This document shows positions 35,116 to 46,945 of a stretch of DNA of 64,000 nt, in pieces. The notes beneath the pieces are model-generated. The model made no database searches. It had not been told where the DNA came from and saw only the letters and a list, made by a program, of their open reading frames with translations. The DNA is taken from contig NW_006917093.1 in assembly GCF_000516985.1 (NCBI RefSeq), forward strand, positions 5,117,013 through 5,181,012, written 5' to 3'. The translations under genes were made by a program, and so were the position numbers. Positions within the stretch are counted from its first letter, which is position 1, and the number at the start of each line of letters is the position of its first letter. This DNA is from Pestalotiopsis fici W106-1 (Eukaryota > Ascomycota > Sordariomycetes > Amphisphaeriales > Sporocadaceae).

Positions 35116-37094
35116 ATGGCGACTAGAAGAAGTACTCGTCTGCAAAACATCCCGACTCAACAGCCGGCCAGTGACAAGCCAGATACCCATCTAGTCCAGG
35201 CTGTTGGAAAAGGGGCTCGGCCCAAGTCGGCATCCAAACCGTCAGCTTCGAAGAGAGCTGCAGCATCGGAGCCAGCCAAAGACAAGAATGACCAGCCAAT
35301 TCGCAAAAAGGCCAAGGGCAATGGCAAAACATCGACTGTCCCGTCGTTGGACGTCAGCACGGTCAGCGCCAACGACAAAATATCGATTCTACCGCCAGAG
35401 ATCCTCCACATGATTCTCGGCAGTATCAGCGATCAAAAGGACATGAGTGCTCTGGGCCGGACTAGCAAGATGTTCTACTCCGTCATGATGCCTCGACTCT
35501 ACGGACGCGTGGTTGTTGCGTCAATGTTCCACGCCCACATTGCCAAGCTCATCCGCACACTCGAGCCACTTCTCAGCATTGCTCAGAAGAAGCAATTGAA
35601 AAAGGAAGGAAAATACAAAGGCCAACAGGAAAAATATCCCACCGGCCTCAACGAGAAAGCCATACCCGCCTGTGCCGGCTACGCAAAGCAGTTCGTAGTC
35701 GGATATTGCAACCCGGGACGTAAACACGACTATATCTGCTACAGATATGTCGAAGAGGCATTAAAGGTCTTGAAGAACTTGGAAGTTTTGGACATCGTAA
35801 TATTGAACAAGTGAGTTCTTCTAGGCGAGTGTGAATATCTATCAACAGGACTACACTAATGTTTTTTTTCAGGTCCATAGCCAAAGGCATAGCATCGCTG
35901 CCGAACCTTAAGGCCCTGCGTTTGTATGTTGACTGCGCGTGCGATGATTTGTTACCGCTGGCGAGTATCAAGCAGCTTAGGCACTTGGAAATAAAAGTGT
36001 CTGGGGTGTTTAATGAGCCACGCAATGTCTTTCGAACAATTCTTCAGAATTCCACGACGACACTTGAAAGCTTGGCGATAGTCGGCGACAGTTATGGCTG
36101 CCAGATATTTGACGATTGGGCCGAGAAGTCAAAGGGAAAAATTGCGCCCGACTTTGTCGCATTGAAGTCGTTATCTCTCACTGGCCTGGAGATCACGGAG
36201 CAACTTCTCAAGGATTTCGACCAAGCCTTTGACTTTACCCAGCTACGTAAACTTCAATGTTCAACTTTGATAGATCCCGGTTGTCTATTATTCCCTTTTC
36301 TGACCGGTCGTTTCTCCTCGTTTCATGGTACGACAGATGCCCCTTTGGGGTTGCGCACCTTGAACCTCAACATGGACGAAAGCACCTGGTATCATGATCA
36401 GATGCAAATCCAGGCTCTATTCGAGGCTAAATGCAACTTCATCGCGTCCTTCGATACACTTACAACCCTAGAGCTCCCCGGCTATGTATATTCTGCGGAT
36501 CATGTGCCAGCCAATCCAGGTTTCTCAGACTTGCTCCTGCGAGCGATACTGAAACACAAGAACTTGAGGGTTCTAAAGCTGTTACATTATGGATATTCAG
36601 ATAGAAACCACTACCCACACCTCGACGCGAATATGATAGCAGCTCTTGTCGACGGCTTGCCCCAGCTACGGGAATTCGAATTTGTACCGATGGAAGAGCG
36701 GATGCCCGAAATCAGTCGAGAGCTGTGTCGTGCAAGCAATCTGGAGAAACTCAGTTGTGCTCCATATTCCGATGAAATCAAGTTGATCTCTACAATTGTC
36801 GGCGGCTTTCTATCGCATCTTCCTAGTCAAGTCATAGCGAGCGCCCAGAATGGCAATTTCAACTGGGAGGATCATTACAAGCTCAGTCGAATCACATCGA
36901 GGAGAAATTGGGAAATTGCATCAAATTTCCGAAAGGTGAAGAGAGGTAGCGAAAAGCCAGAAAAGATCCAAGTCGATGGGCTTGGCTGGGAACATGGTGT
37001 CAAGTATCGCTATGTGCCCGACCTTGTCAGAATCCATGTTGGATACGACCCGGATTTTCCTTTCTTGAAGCAGGCAGAAAATTGCCTGTCATAG
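35116..37094 (+). CDS. F-box protein, probable LRR-type substrate receptor
   Basis: Probable SCF ubiquitin-ligase substrate adaptor. Exons: 35116-35810 and 35873-37094; 638 residues. The N-terminus is basic and disordered (MATRRSTRLQNIPTQQ; SKPSASKRAAASEPAK), suggesting nuclear targeting. The F-box lies at about 89-130 (ISILPPEILHMILGSISDQ, then LGRTSKMFYSVMMPRLYG). The intron (GTGAGT donor, TTTTTTTCAG acceptor) joins VILNK to SIAKGIASLPNLKALRLY; the remainder has LRR-like spacing (LRHLEIKVSG, LKSLSLTGLEI, LTTLELPG, LRVLKLLHYG). Such F-box/LRR-like proteins are expanded in fungi and their targets are rarely known. The start follows a weak ACCATCATGG context. Confidence 0.85.
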
Positions 37095-38654
37095 ATTTCA
37101 AAATGGAGTCGAAAATAGAACATTCAGTCTTGCCCCATCTCCTTCGTGTTTATGTGCCTGTGATATTACAATCGTCAGGCAACCTTTCACTTTTCTCGAT
37201 ACGATGAATGCTCTCTGTTTCCTATCTCCGTTACCGCAAGATCAATCTTCGCGTAGACAATATGACCGAGCTTGCATTATGTTTTCCACCCTTGGATGAC
37301 CTCTTTCAACGCAAAAGCGCACAGGTGATTCCCGAATCTGGACCGATACATCACTACCTAGTATATTTAAAATCGGAAAAGGCAACAAGGCTCGACTTAG
37401 TATTCTGCTTATGGATAGTGAGCTATTTCGCTTTCTTCATGGCTGCTTTGGTGCGACTAAATTTAACTCTGTCAAATAACATCAAGGCCACTTTCTCTGG
37501 GAATTCAGAGACAGTGGGAGCCATAACCTTATTTTCAATGACTATCCTGCATGGTCTGTTTAGGTCCCTTATTTCCAGGGGCCCCCCTCTTATAGATCAA
37601 GCACCCTTGGTGGAAATAATTTGTTCGAGTATGAGTCATCAGTCATCAAGCTACGAGGATACAACCTTCTTCTTCTTTTTCTCTCTTTCTTCTTCTATAT
37701 CAATGATCAAAATATTTACCACGTTCTTTAGCCCTTGCCGCTGTGACTCATTCCTCCAACCACCTCCGACTGGTCTTCTTAAAGAGGTGGCTCACCATCA
37801 AGGCAACTGAATACACAAAATCAATGTCTAACATCAATCACCTCGGGAGTGATTTTCGTAATGCCTACCGAATTTCGATTGTCTTATTGACGAGGGATCC
37901 ACGACTTCATAGCTAGCAAGCAGAAGGAGCAGAGGGATAATGTGTTTTGGATACTTCGTACGCACATCAGCCCAGGCGCGATATTAACAATCATGGTACT
38001 CTCCTGGTTCCATGGTAACTTTGTGACTGCTATGTTGAAGAATTGAACCTTATACGCAACATTTTCTCTTGTGATGGTCTTTGCAAGAGTGGCCTTAGAG
38101 TGGCCTTCTTCGACTAATTCTCAACGATCAAGTCAACTCGTAGAGATTTGAAATTTGCCAACAAAGATGATATTTTCGATCAATTAAATCATGATCCATC
38201 ACTCCTGCCTACCTAACCTCGCTCTATTGACCAAGGACGAGTATGTGATCCTTCCTATTTGGGAAGGATACATTGGTACCTGCCACTTTATAGTTCACAA
38301 AGGACCGGACGGCTTTGACAATGGACTGAAGCACACCTTGTTGATACTTTTTAGAGGCTACTACTACTTTAATTGGTCTTTCACTTGCCTTGATTCACTT
38401 TGTTCCTCTTCTTTCCTCTTTCTCTGATTTACCTTGCCCCGGCTGCAACTTTTGGTCCCCTGGACTATAAACACAGTTCAAAGTCATCTTCTCTAGTAAG
38501 CCTCGATCACTCTTCCTATATCACTACTGACTGACTGATCTTCCGATCATCTTGCAACAAATCCAACAAGCAATACAAACACTCCCTTACTTGGCTGAAT
38601 CATCGAGCTCAAAACACCACCGTTCCTGTCAATCAGACCTTCTTCTTCTTCAAG
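37095..38654. other. AT-rich intergenic region between two F-box genes
   Basis: 1.56 kb, visibly AT-rich. A 200-codon frame (37208-37810) has mixed composition, a TTCTTC-encoded Phe/Ser run and no homology I recognise; I do not call it. The last 200 bases are the CT-rich leader of the next gene. Confidence 0.5.
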
Positions 38655-39817
38655 ATGCCGAAAAAGAGCAGCCGTGCCACCAATTGTTCTTACTGCGGCC
38701 GCATGGGACATGTCGAGGCCCGCTGCTATCACGCTCACCCCGAACTGGCGCCGCGAGATTGGGTCATCCGAAGACCTGGTCAGGGCCGAGGACAGCGCCG
38801 CCAAGGACCGCGAGACGAACGCAAACAGAATAACTTCATCCAACCGCAACCGTCACGTAATCAATGGGTTGGCACATCAACAGCCAATGGCGCTCCTGCC
38901 ACAAAGACCAACCCAACTACTAACAACCAAAGTGGCAATTTGAATGCTGTTACGCGCGACATGACGAAATTGTCGGTCACCGATCAGGGGCAGGAAAAGA
39001 CCTTCCGACTCATGGACCTTTCCACCGAATTGGTTCTGGAAGTTCTCGGCCACTGCGATGTTCTTGCCCTGACACGACTCCTGCGAACCAGCAAACTCAC
39101 GAAGAGTCTAGTCGAATCACTTGAGATTATCGAGGAGATTGCTGGAAACGCCAAGATCCTCGGAAAACTCCATATTGCGGTCCAGAGATCAAAAGAACAT
39201 CGTAAATGGTCGCTCCCTCTAGATCTTTCAAACTGGAACCCCGCCAGCATCTTGTCCAGTTACAAGTCTGAAATCTGTCCAACCTGCCCCCCTCACGAAG
39301 CCGACTTCAATGCTCCAGAGGGGTGGGAGGAACCTGTGCCACATTCATGGATGAAGCTAGTCAATGCCACCGATGGCATGTACACATGTTTCGATTGCTT
39401 TATTCACACGCCGGGCTACCGACTTGCCCTCGACATCGAGGAGTTTAAGCAAGCAGAGGAATGGATCCATGTGAGTAACCATATTGTATAATCATGCCAT
39501 ATTGAGCTAATCATAAATGAATACAGTACCGACCCGACGTTGGATTCGCCAAGAATTACCTGGACAACAGAGTTTGTCGTCACGGGGCCAGACTCAGCGG
39601 CCTACAACCGATCTTCTTATCACAAGAGGGCGGACCGACCTTTGCTCGGATCTCCAGAAACCTATGGGCAAAGGTTCGGCCTTTCGCGGACAGCCTCGGT
39701 TACGACGCCCGTGAAGTTGACCGGTACTATCTAGCTGAAGGATGCGATAAGCATACCCGTCCGGACATGTGCACTGCACCGGACGACATTAGCGACTACG
39801 ACCCGAATGAAATTTGA
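38655..39817 (+). CDS. CCHC zinc-knuckle plus F-box protein
   Basis: Exons: 38655-39470 and 39527-39817; 368 residues. A zinc knuckle opens the protein: C11-x2-C14-x4-H19-x4-C24 (CSYCGRMGHVEARC), a fold that binds RNA or single-stranded nucleic acid. After a polar, Asn/Gln-rich linker, an F-box-like motif begins near residue 116 (RLMDLSTELVLEVLGHCDVLALTRLLRTS). A second cysteine group follows (CPTCPPHEADF and MYTCFDCFIHTPG). The second exon, 97 codons, was read directly at the acceptor ATACAG; it continues as YRPDVGFAKNYLDNRVC and ends DDISDYDPNEI. F-box with a zinc knuckle in one chain is uncommon. An RNA-linked ubiquitin adaptor is one guess; no evidence here for a target. Confidence 0.8.
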
Positions 39818-40384
39818 GTGAAGCCTCGAGCGAAAAGGCCAAGAGAGATAAGGGGTCAAAATGGAAGACCGAAGAGTGAGGAAGCCGTAAAAAGAAGAAG
39901 AAGAAGAAGGGTTGAGATGAAGCAAGCAATGATGATTAGTATATTATACGTAGCCTCTCTCCTCTCCCATTTCATTGTTTCTATTGGTCAAAAACAGACC
40001 AGCGAGAGAGAAACGGATACGAAATGACCCAGCACATGAGGTTCCTTTGACAAACGACGGCGACGATAGTACTAATAGATATACCTATCCCAAGACCATC
40101 TGAGCACATAGCCTGTGATTGTTCATATGGAACTTGAAGCACTGAGAAATACTGCCAAAATGACTGGACCATAAAACCGAGCTAAGCTGGCCCCGGCCCC
40201 ACTAGGACACCCCCAGCGTCCACTAATTTATAATGCAAGCTCCAATCCCCTGTCGCCATGCGTCAAACCCCAAAACTTCAAAAAATTGCCCCTCCACCAC
40301 AGGTCAGTCATTCTTGAAATGTGCGACCTGCTCCGTCACCCGTCAACCTGAGGAACAAGAGATTCTCTGGTAGCGCACGACGAG
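39818..40384. other. short intergenic region, TYW1 promoter
   Basis: Follows the zinc-knuckle gene, starting with a (AAG)6 run at 39892-39909. The rest is the 3' UTR and the TYW1 upstream region. No gene seen. Confidence 0.5.
39892..39909. repeat. (AAG)6 microsatellite
   Basis: Six perfect AAG units, probably in the 3' UTR of the zinc-knuckle gene. Confidence 0.85.
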
Positions 40385-42776
40385 ATGGGCATCAACGAGT
40401 GGATGTCTGAGGTCCAGGCCGCAAGACCGGTGGCCTGTAAGTCACATCCTCGAGAGATTAAACCTTTGTGATGCAGTTATGCTGACCAATTCCCTAGACC
40501 TCATTGACCTCTGGCATCTTTACCGGACGCCGACCCTGCTGGTGACCCTTGGTGTCTTGGTCTCGGTCTACATCTATCTGCTCCTGACCCAGGATCGGGA
40601 ATACTCTGTTGCTCTGCGAAAGATATATGATGAGCCGGCCAAGAGCGAACCCGCTCCTGCACCTGTGGTGATTAGTGAAAAGTCGACTGTGCCAGTCATC
40701 AAGAACCCTGCTACGAATGGACCCAAGCGCATCAAGGGCGAGCTTCGCAAAGCCGAACCGAAGCCAGCTGAGCCGCAGTCTGATGAGCCATGGCAGGTTC
40801 AGCCTCTGATTTTCTTCTCTTCCTTGACTGGCAATACCGAGAGGACTGTCAAGGGCCTGTCCGAGTCGCTGGCCGATGCCCTCAAGCAGGACTCGACCGC
40901 AGCCGAGAAAGTTCTTGCGCCCAAGGTCTTGGACCTCACCGAGGTGGACTATGACGAGTACTTCATTACTGCGCCCAAGGCAACGGAAACGAGCGGGGCT
41001 GTGAAATATGTGTACTTGTTGCTCATCCCCAGCTACAACATTGATACCATCAACGACAACTTCTTGGAGCATTTGCAGGAAACCCACAATGACTTCAGAA
41101 TCGATACTGCGCCCCTTTCAGATCTCCTGGGATACTCGGTATTTGGCCTGGGTGATCGCGAAGGATGGCCCAGCGAGGAAGATGGGTTCTGTTTCCAGGC
41201 CAAGGATGTTGACAAGTGGATGGCCAAGCTGACAGGTCGGAAGAGGGCCTATCCTCTAGGCATGGCAGACACGAAACATGATCTCAAGGAAAGGCTGGAC
41301 GAATGGTCTCGAGGTGTCGCCGACGTTATTAGTCTCATTGGCAGCACTGGCAGCTTGGGCGAAGGCGTTCCCGGAAGCGGTGACGCCGTCGAGAGCGGCG
41401 ACGAATCCGTCTCTGGAGATGACGACGGCGAAGTCCTTTTCGAGGATCAAACGGTCGAGATCAAGCGCCCCAAGAAGAAGCAGACTGGTAATTTGGAGGA
41501 TCTTGAGGACTTGGGAAAGATCATGAAGTCTTCAGGAGGTGGTCAAAATGGATCTGCGCCGATTGCTGTCGACTTTACCACTTACAGCAAACCGGCCAAG
41601 AAGACTGCAACACAAACCGTAAAGGAAATGGTACCGAAAAGCTCGCCTACTTACAACTCTCTCACGAAACAGGGCTACACTATCGTCGGCTCACACTCTG
41701 GTGTCAAGATCTGCCGCTGGACAAAATCTGCCCTGCGTGGTCGCGGTTCGTGCTACAAGTATTCATTCTACGGCATTGCGTCCCACCAGTGCATGGAGAC
41801 CACACCATCTCTTTCTTGCAGCAACAAGTGTGTCTTTTGCTGGCGACACGGCACCAACCCCGTCGGCACAACGTGGCGCTGGGTTGTAGACCCGCCAGAG
41901 ATGATCTTCAACGGCGTCAAGGAGGGACATTACAAGAAGATCAAGATGATGCGCGGCGTGCCCGGTGTGAGAGCAGAGCGATTCGAGGAGGCCATGCGCA
42001 TCCGTCACTGTGCCCTCAGTCTCGTCGGCGAACCCATCTTTTACCCTTACATCAACGAATTCCTCGCCATGCTCCACGCCGAGCGCATCTCGTCTTTCCT
42101 GGTTTGTAATGCACAACATCCGGACCAGCTTGAGGCCCTTAAGGCGGTGACCCAGCTCTACGTCTCCATTGATGCAAGCAACAAGGAGTCGCTGCGCAAG
42201 ATTGACCGTCCGCTCCACCGTGACTTTTGGGAGCGCTTCCAGCGATGTCTAGATATCCTGCGCGAAAAGCGCTTCAAGCAGCGTACCGTTTTCCGTCTCA
42301 CTCTAGTCAAGGGCTTCAACGTCGACGACGAGGTGGAAGGCTATGCCGATCTCGTCGAGCGTGGTCTGCCTTGCTTTGTCGAGATCAAGGGCGTGACATA
42401 CTGTGGCACCAGCAGCTCGGCGGGCGCCGGGCTCAGCATGGCCAACGTACCCTTCTACGCCGAGGTCCAAGAATTTGTCGAGGCGTTGAACAAGAAGCTC
42501 AACGACCGAGGCCTGAAGTACGGGTTGGCTGCTGAACACGCACACAGCTGCTGTGTTCTGATCGCCAGCGAGCGATTCAAGAAGGATGGTAAATGGCACA
42601 CACGTATCGACTACCAGCGGTTCTTTGAGCTGCTCGAGGAGAGAGGTGCAGACGGAGACTGGAGGCCAGAGGATTACATGGGACTGCCTACGCCCGAATG
42701 GGCCACCTGGGGCAATGGTGGATTTGACCCTAGAGATCAGAGAGTCGACAGAAAAGGCAGACCAATTGAGGCCTAA
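40385..42776 (+). CDS. TYW1: TYW1, tRNA 4-demethylwyosine synthase (flavodoxin + radical SAM)
   Basis: Second step of wybutosine synthesis: converts m1G37 of tRNA-Phe with pyruvate to 4-demethylwyosine, protecting frame maintenance. Exons: 40385-40436 and 40498-42776; 776 residues. The intron splits a Tyr codon (t|ac). A hydrophobic segment at about 28-48 (PTLLVTLGVLVSVYIYLLLT) suggests ER anchoring. A flavodoxin/FMN domain starts near 118 (FFSSLTGNTERTV). After an acidic linker, the radical SAM domain holds C458-x3-C462-x2-C465 (SCSNKCVFCWRHG), the ligands of a 4Fe-4S cluster, and the wyosine-specific end (GLAAEHAHSCCVLIAS, HTRIDYQRFFEL). Length and two-domain order match fungal TYW1. It converges with TOM20. 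Confidence 0.96.
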
Positions 42777-43286
42777 GTATGATATACACAAAAGTTATGC
42801 AAATAGGTGAGACTGGGACGGCGTATGCGCAGAAAAGGTATCAACTAAAAGTAGTGTTTACCCTGTACATGTTTGAAAATGAAGAAATACAGAAAGTCGT
42901 TCGTCATTTGTCTATGGCCAACCCTGGCTATGAATTTCCGGACGTCCATACATGCATCGTGCTTACAGAGAATATACAGTGATTTCTGGTCCCTCTTCTT
43001 CCCCCTGAGGACTCCAGCCGGGCACAGAGACAAGTGCCGTTCCGAGTAGTATTAAAATCTTACAATGAGCTCTCCCCTTATCTTTTTATTTTCTTCCTTC
43101 ATCGAGCTCATGGAATCAGACGACCGCTTCGATAGAAGACGATGACAAGTGTCGGATTTTTGCTTCTTCTTTTCATTTTTTTCAAAGAGCGGGGGAGTTT
43201 CGTCAAATAGAGCTTGAGCTACTCTGTGAATGACACCACACCTCCGATCCAGTTGTTTGACATGATAGCCCATTCGAACGCTGCTG
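42777..43286. other. convergent intergenic region
   Basis: 3' UTRs of TYW1 and TOM20; no gene seen. Confidence 0.5.
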
Positions 43287-44065
43287 TTAGTCAAGGCCCG
43301 GGTGGGGGATACCGCCAGTGCCGTCAATGTCGAGGGCCTTGTCGTAGGCAATCATTTCAGCGAGAACATCCAGAACTCTCTGTTGTAAGTAATCATGGTT
43401 AGCAGAGTGCTTCAACAGCGAGGATATCTGAACAAGAGGCGCAAAAACATGGAAACCCCCAGACCGCCTGTGGCCACGGGAATCGTTTCGAGCAACAACA
43501 ACAACAACAACAACAACAACAGAGACATACCTTGTCAACAGTCTTGTCGTAAATTCCAATCAGGTCTCCAGGCGTAGGGTAGACCTTGAGGGCCTTGTAA
43601 AAGGCAAGGGCAGCCTCGAGGGTGTTGGAGGGGTCGGCGGCGAGCTGCTCGCCAATCTGGACGTGCTCCATGAAGTAGCCCTCGCGCTCATTGACACCGG
43701 CGGGGAAGCCCTCCTCCTTGGCAGCGTCGACGGCCCGCTGAATGTCCTTGACGCGCTCCTTGCCGGCGGCCGCGGCGTGCTCCTTCTCGTTGCGCACCTG
43801 GCGGCGCTCGCTGCGGCGCAGTGAGCGTCGGAACTCGGGGGACTTTCTGCGCTGGCTGTCAAAGTAGATGGCGTAACCTATTGGTGATTTGACATGTCAG
43901 AAAACGGCGTTTATTCCGTAGGTGAGGTAGCTTCGAGGAGGAAGATCGTGGTTGAGGAGAGGGCACAGCTGCTGTTTCTCTTCCTGGGATGTATGGTGAC
44001 GTACCTAGCAGACCTGTTGCTATCGTGGCGACACCTATCGTCGCTATCGTAGAGTTTTGAACCAT
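43287..44065 (-). CDS. TOM20: TOM20, mitochondrial outer-membrane import receptor
   Basis: Receptor of the TOM complex that binds amphipathic presequences. Exons (minus strand): 44065-44005, 43877-43531, 43379-43287; 166 residues, a little shorter than Neurospora Tom20. The N-terminal anchor is [20 protein letters not shown] followed by [11 protein letters not shown], then the basic segment [17 protein letters not shown]. The cytosolic domain contains a TPR-like helical unit ([18 protein letters not shown]) and closes with [18 protein letters not shown] and an acidic/Pro tail HPGLD. Intron 2 (43380-43530) contains a (CAA)9 run; its acceptor is ACAACAG just before RVLDVL. Reading across introns would give a wrong end. 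Confidence 0.94.
43493..43520. repeat. (CAA)9 microsatellite within TOM20 intron 2
   Basis: Uninterrupted CAA units on the plus strand, TTG/GTT on the coding strand, ending ten bases before the intron's 5' splice site on the coding strand. Confidence 0.9.
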
Positions 44066-44818
44066 GCTGTCTGGATGTGTGTGAAAGAGACGACTTGGAC
44101 GTGAATAGGAAGAGGCCTGGAAGTTGGAATCAAGTGTGTTTGTTGGATGTCGTGGGCGACAAATGTGTCTGAAGCTGAACGTTCGCCTGCGATAAAAAGA
44201 AGAATGGAGAAAGGCTAGCTTTTCGCTATGGGTAGAGCTCCGTCAATTGCTTTGGTTGCGCACACGGACGGTGACGGGCTGCCGTAATTTTTTTTCTCTT
44301 TAGGCCCGTTCAGCAGCCTGCCGAGCCATTAGCGATCGATGGGTCCCCCGTACCCGGGGGCCTGGGCCACTGTTTGTTTGGTGGTCAGGGATTGGTCGCT
44401 TATAACTATTTTCCGCTGCCGACCCTCAATGTCAAGGTCAGGCACTGAATGGCGGGTACCCAGTACGTACTACTGCCCTTAACGCCTGCGACGCTCAGGG
44501 TAGAGGTACGTACTCTTATCAACCCCCCCAAGAAGCTCACTGCAACGCCCAATGACCACGGCTACGATGCCGCTGGTAACTCCGACTTGAGCTTCGTTTC
44601 AGTCTACCGCAGTGTCCTGCTTCTCACAACAATCCAGTCTGCAATGCGGGACTTGTTCTTTCGTTGCGTATAGCGTTGCATATACTCTATTTTCCATTCT
44701 ATACTCCATGTTGGCGCATCCTGCGGTTTCTGGTTTCAATTGTAGCTCTGATCTGAAGCGTCAATACGGGTAATCTGGCATCGCGAAGTCCGCTGCGCCC
44801 CCACAACCAACGCTCACC
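44066..44818. other. bidirectional promoter of TOM20 and EXO84
   Basis: 753 bp between divergent start codons. Includes T-rich tract near 44287-44300 and a CCCGGGGGCCTGGG patch near 44355. No gene seen. Confidence 0.55.
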
Positions 44819-46945
44819 ATGTCCGACGAGAAGAAAGGAATCTCGCTCCGTAGCGGGAAGAGAAAAACCACCCGTCCGGTTATCAGCGCGCCAAAGCAGA
44901 TATCAGGTCCCATTCCCAACAATGCCGTCGATATACCGCGTAGCAGCGGCGGTGTCAAGCCACCAGGCCCGGGGCCCATGGCTCCTCCGCAGCCCAGAGA
45001 GAGGCCACCGCCGAACAGAGGAAAGACAAGTGACAAGGTGTTGCGCCGATACTCGACTCGATTTAATAATATTCCGGACAACTTTGACGCCTCGGCACCG
45101 CCAATGCCATCGCTGCCTACCTTTGACCCTTCCAAGTACGGCGCGCCACCTGCCGAGAGACGGCCACCCCCTTCGAGAGGCGAGGGAGGCCCAGTCGGCG
45201 GCACTCGAACAGCTGGCCCCGTCGTCGTTGATATCAAGGCCCTGAGAGATCCGGGACTTGCGCCTGACCAGTATGTCGCCAACATTCTCAGCGAGGCGAC
45301 AGAGGACGAGATACGAGATTACGAGGAGAGTCTGCGGAAACTCAAGAGCCGAGCCGCAACGGATTTGCAGCAGAATGTCTACCAAAACCGCACGCAGTTT
45401 ATCAAGATCAGCAAGGAAGCCGAAAAGCTAAAGGGGGAGATGCGCGCTCTGAGAAACTTAATCACAGAGCTTAAGTCAAACACGACGGCGCTCAGAAATG
45501 CTTCTGCGAATACCAGCGCAACCCTCAATGGTGAGCTCAGTACTGGACTGAGTAAAAAGGATAGACGAAGTTCCGTCGCGGACCGCACTGCATTATGGAA
45601 TTCCCAAATGCAGGCTTTGTACAAGAATGTCGAGGGCTCGCAAAAGTTCTTACCCAACTCCTTGGGAAGACATGTCGTGCAAGATGCCGGCTACTGGATC
45701 GAGCTCGACAATGCAACCTACAAGTCACGACGTTCGATGCAGATATTTCTTCTCAATGACCACTTGCTCGTTGCCTCGCGCAAGAAGAGAAAGGCAGACC
45801 AACCCAATGATGCTCGTGCTCCCATGACCAAAGTAGTCGCCGACCGTTGTTGGCCTCTGCTGGAAATTGAAGTGGTGGATATGGCTAGCACACACGAAAG
45901 CTCCAGTAGCAGGAACAAGTTGGCTGATGCCATCATGGTCCGTGGCATGGGTCAGGAGTCTTTTATTTACCGTACAGAGAAACCCGAGGACACCCAAAAG
46001 TCTGCTTTGACCCTCAACATCAGAAAGGCCGTGGAAGAGTTGCGAAAAGGATTGCAGTCCGAGATGGAAGCAAATAACAAGGCAAAAGAGACAATCAACT
46101 ACTTTGCTTCTCGAGACCCCGGTCTTCTCGAAAAGACGGAACTACTCCAGACCTTGTCGGATATCAAAGACATGCTGATCGAGGTGGACGGCAAACAGCA
46201 GAATCTGAGATGGGTGGAGGGCCAAATGGATGAGCTAGACATTGATGTCGCGCTTCAACAGTTTGAGACGGCAGTTGCCAAGGTTGAGAAGCTTCGAGAT
46301 CTTGCGAGGGGGCTAAAGAACAACACTATTGCTCAGGATTTCATCTACTTCAAGGTCCAAGAGCGATCTACGAAGCTGGCCGGGCTGATAACGAGAAATC
46401 TGGTCGATAATCATGCTCAATCCCAGAAAGCAAAGCGAAACGTCGGCTGGTTGACGCGTCTTGGATTCGAAGATCGTGCACGAGAAGCATATTTAGAGGC
46501 CAGAGGGACCCTGGTTAAGAAGAGGTCCAGGTAAGCAACGCATACCCGGCTGTGCCAGAACACATGACTGACAAAAACTAGACAAATCATCTTCCAAGGT
46601 GATCTTCACCTTTACATTTGGCAACTCTCGTTTGCGTATTTCAGTATCATACGCAACACCGTGGCCTGCTTCCAGTCGTGTTTTCCGCAAGCCATGCTCA
46701 GCGCATGTGTCAAGTGGGCCAAGGAAGAGGTGGAAAACTTCAACGTTATTCTAGCCCGGCAGCTCAGCAGTGTCGAGAAGGACGGCGAGGTCTGGAAGGA
46801 GTGCATGGAGCGCGCCAAGACGCATGCGCAGATGCTCGCCGAGGTCCACCTCGATTTCAGAGAGCTCATTGGCAAGGAGATTGAAGAAGAGCCGGTTGCC
46901 AATGGCGACACCAAGCCAGTAGGACTCGGAGTGAGTCAGGGGTAG
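44819..46945 (+). CDS. EXO84: EXO84, exocyst complex subunit
   Basis: Subunit of the octameric exocyst that tethers secretory vesicles to growing plasma membrane, such as hyphal tips. Exons: 44819-46530 and 46582-46945; 691 residues. The N-terminal ~120 residues are basic and Pro-rich with YSTRFNNIPDNFDASAPPMP. The Vps51/Exo84-type coiled coil spans about 150-220 (EDEIRDYEESLRKLKSRAA; FIKISKEAEKLKGEMRALRN). A PH-like domain lies at about 255-400 (HVVQDAGYWIELDN, QIFLLNDHLLVASRKK). The rest is the helical Exo84 C-terminal domain. The intron splits an Arg codon (ag|a) and exon 2 runs QIIFQGDLHLYIWQLSFAY to the stop. Length agrees with filamentous fungi. Confidence 0.93.

Noticed and set aside
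37208..37810. 200-codon plus-strand frame between the F-box genes
   Set aside because: AT-rich spacer, a TTCTTC-driven Phe/Ser run, no homology or splice context.
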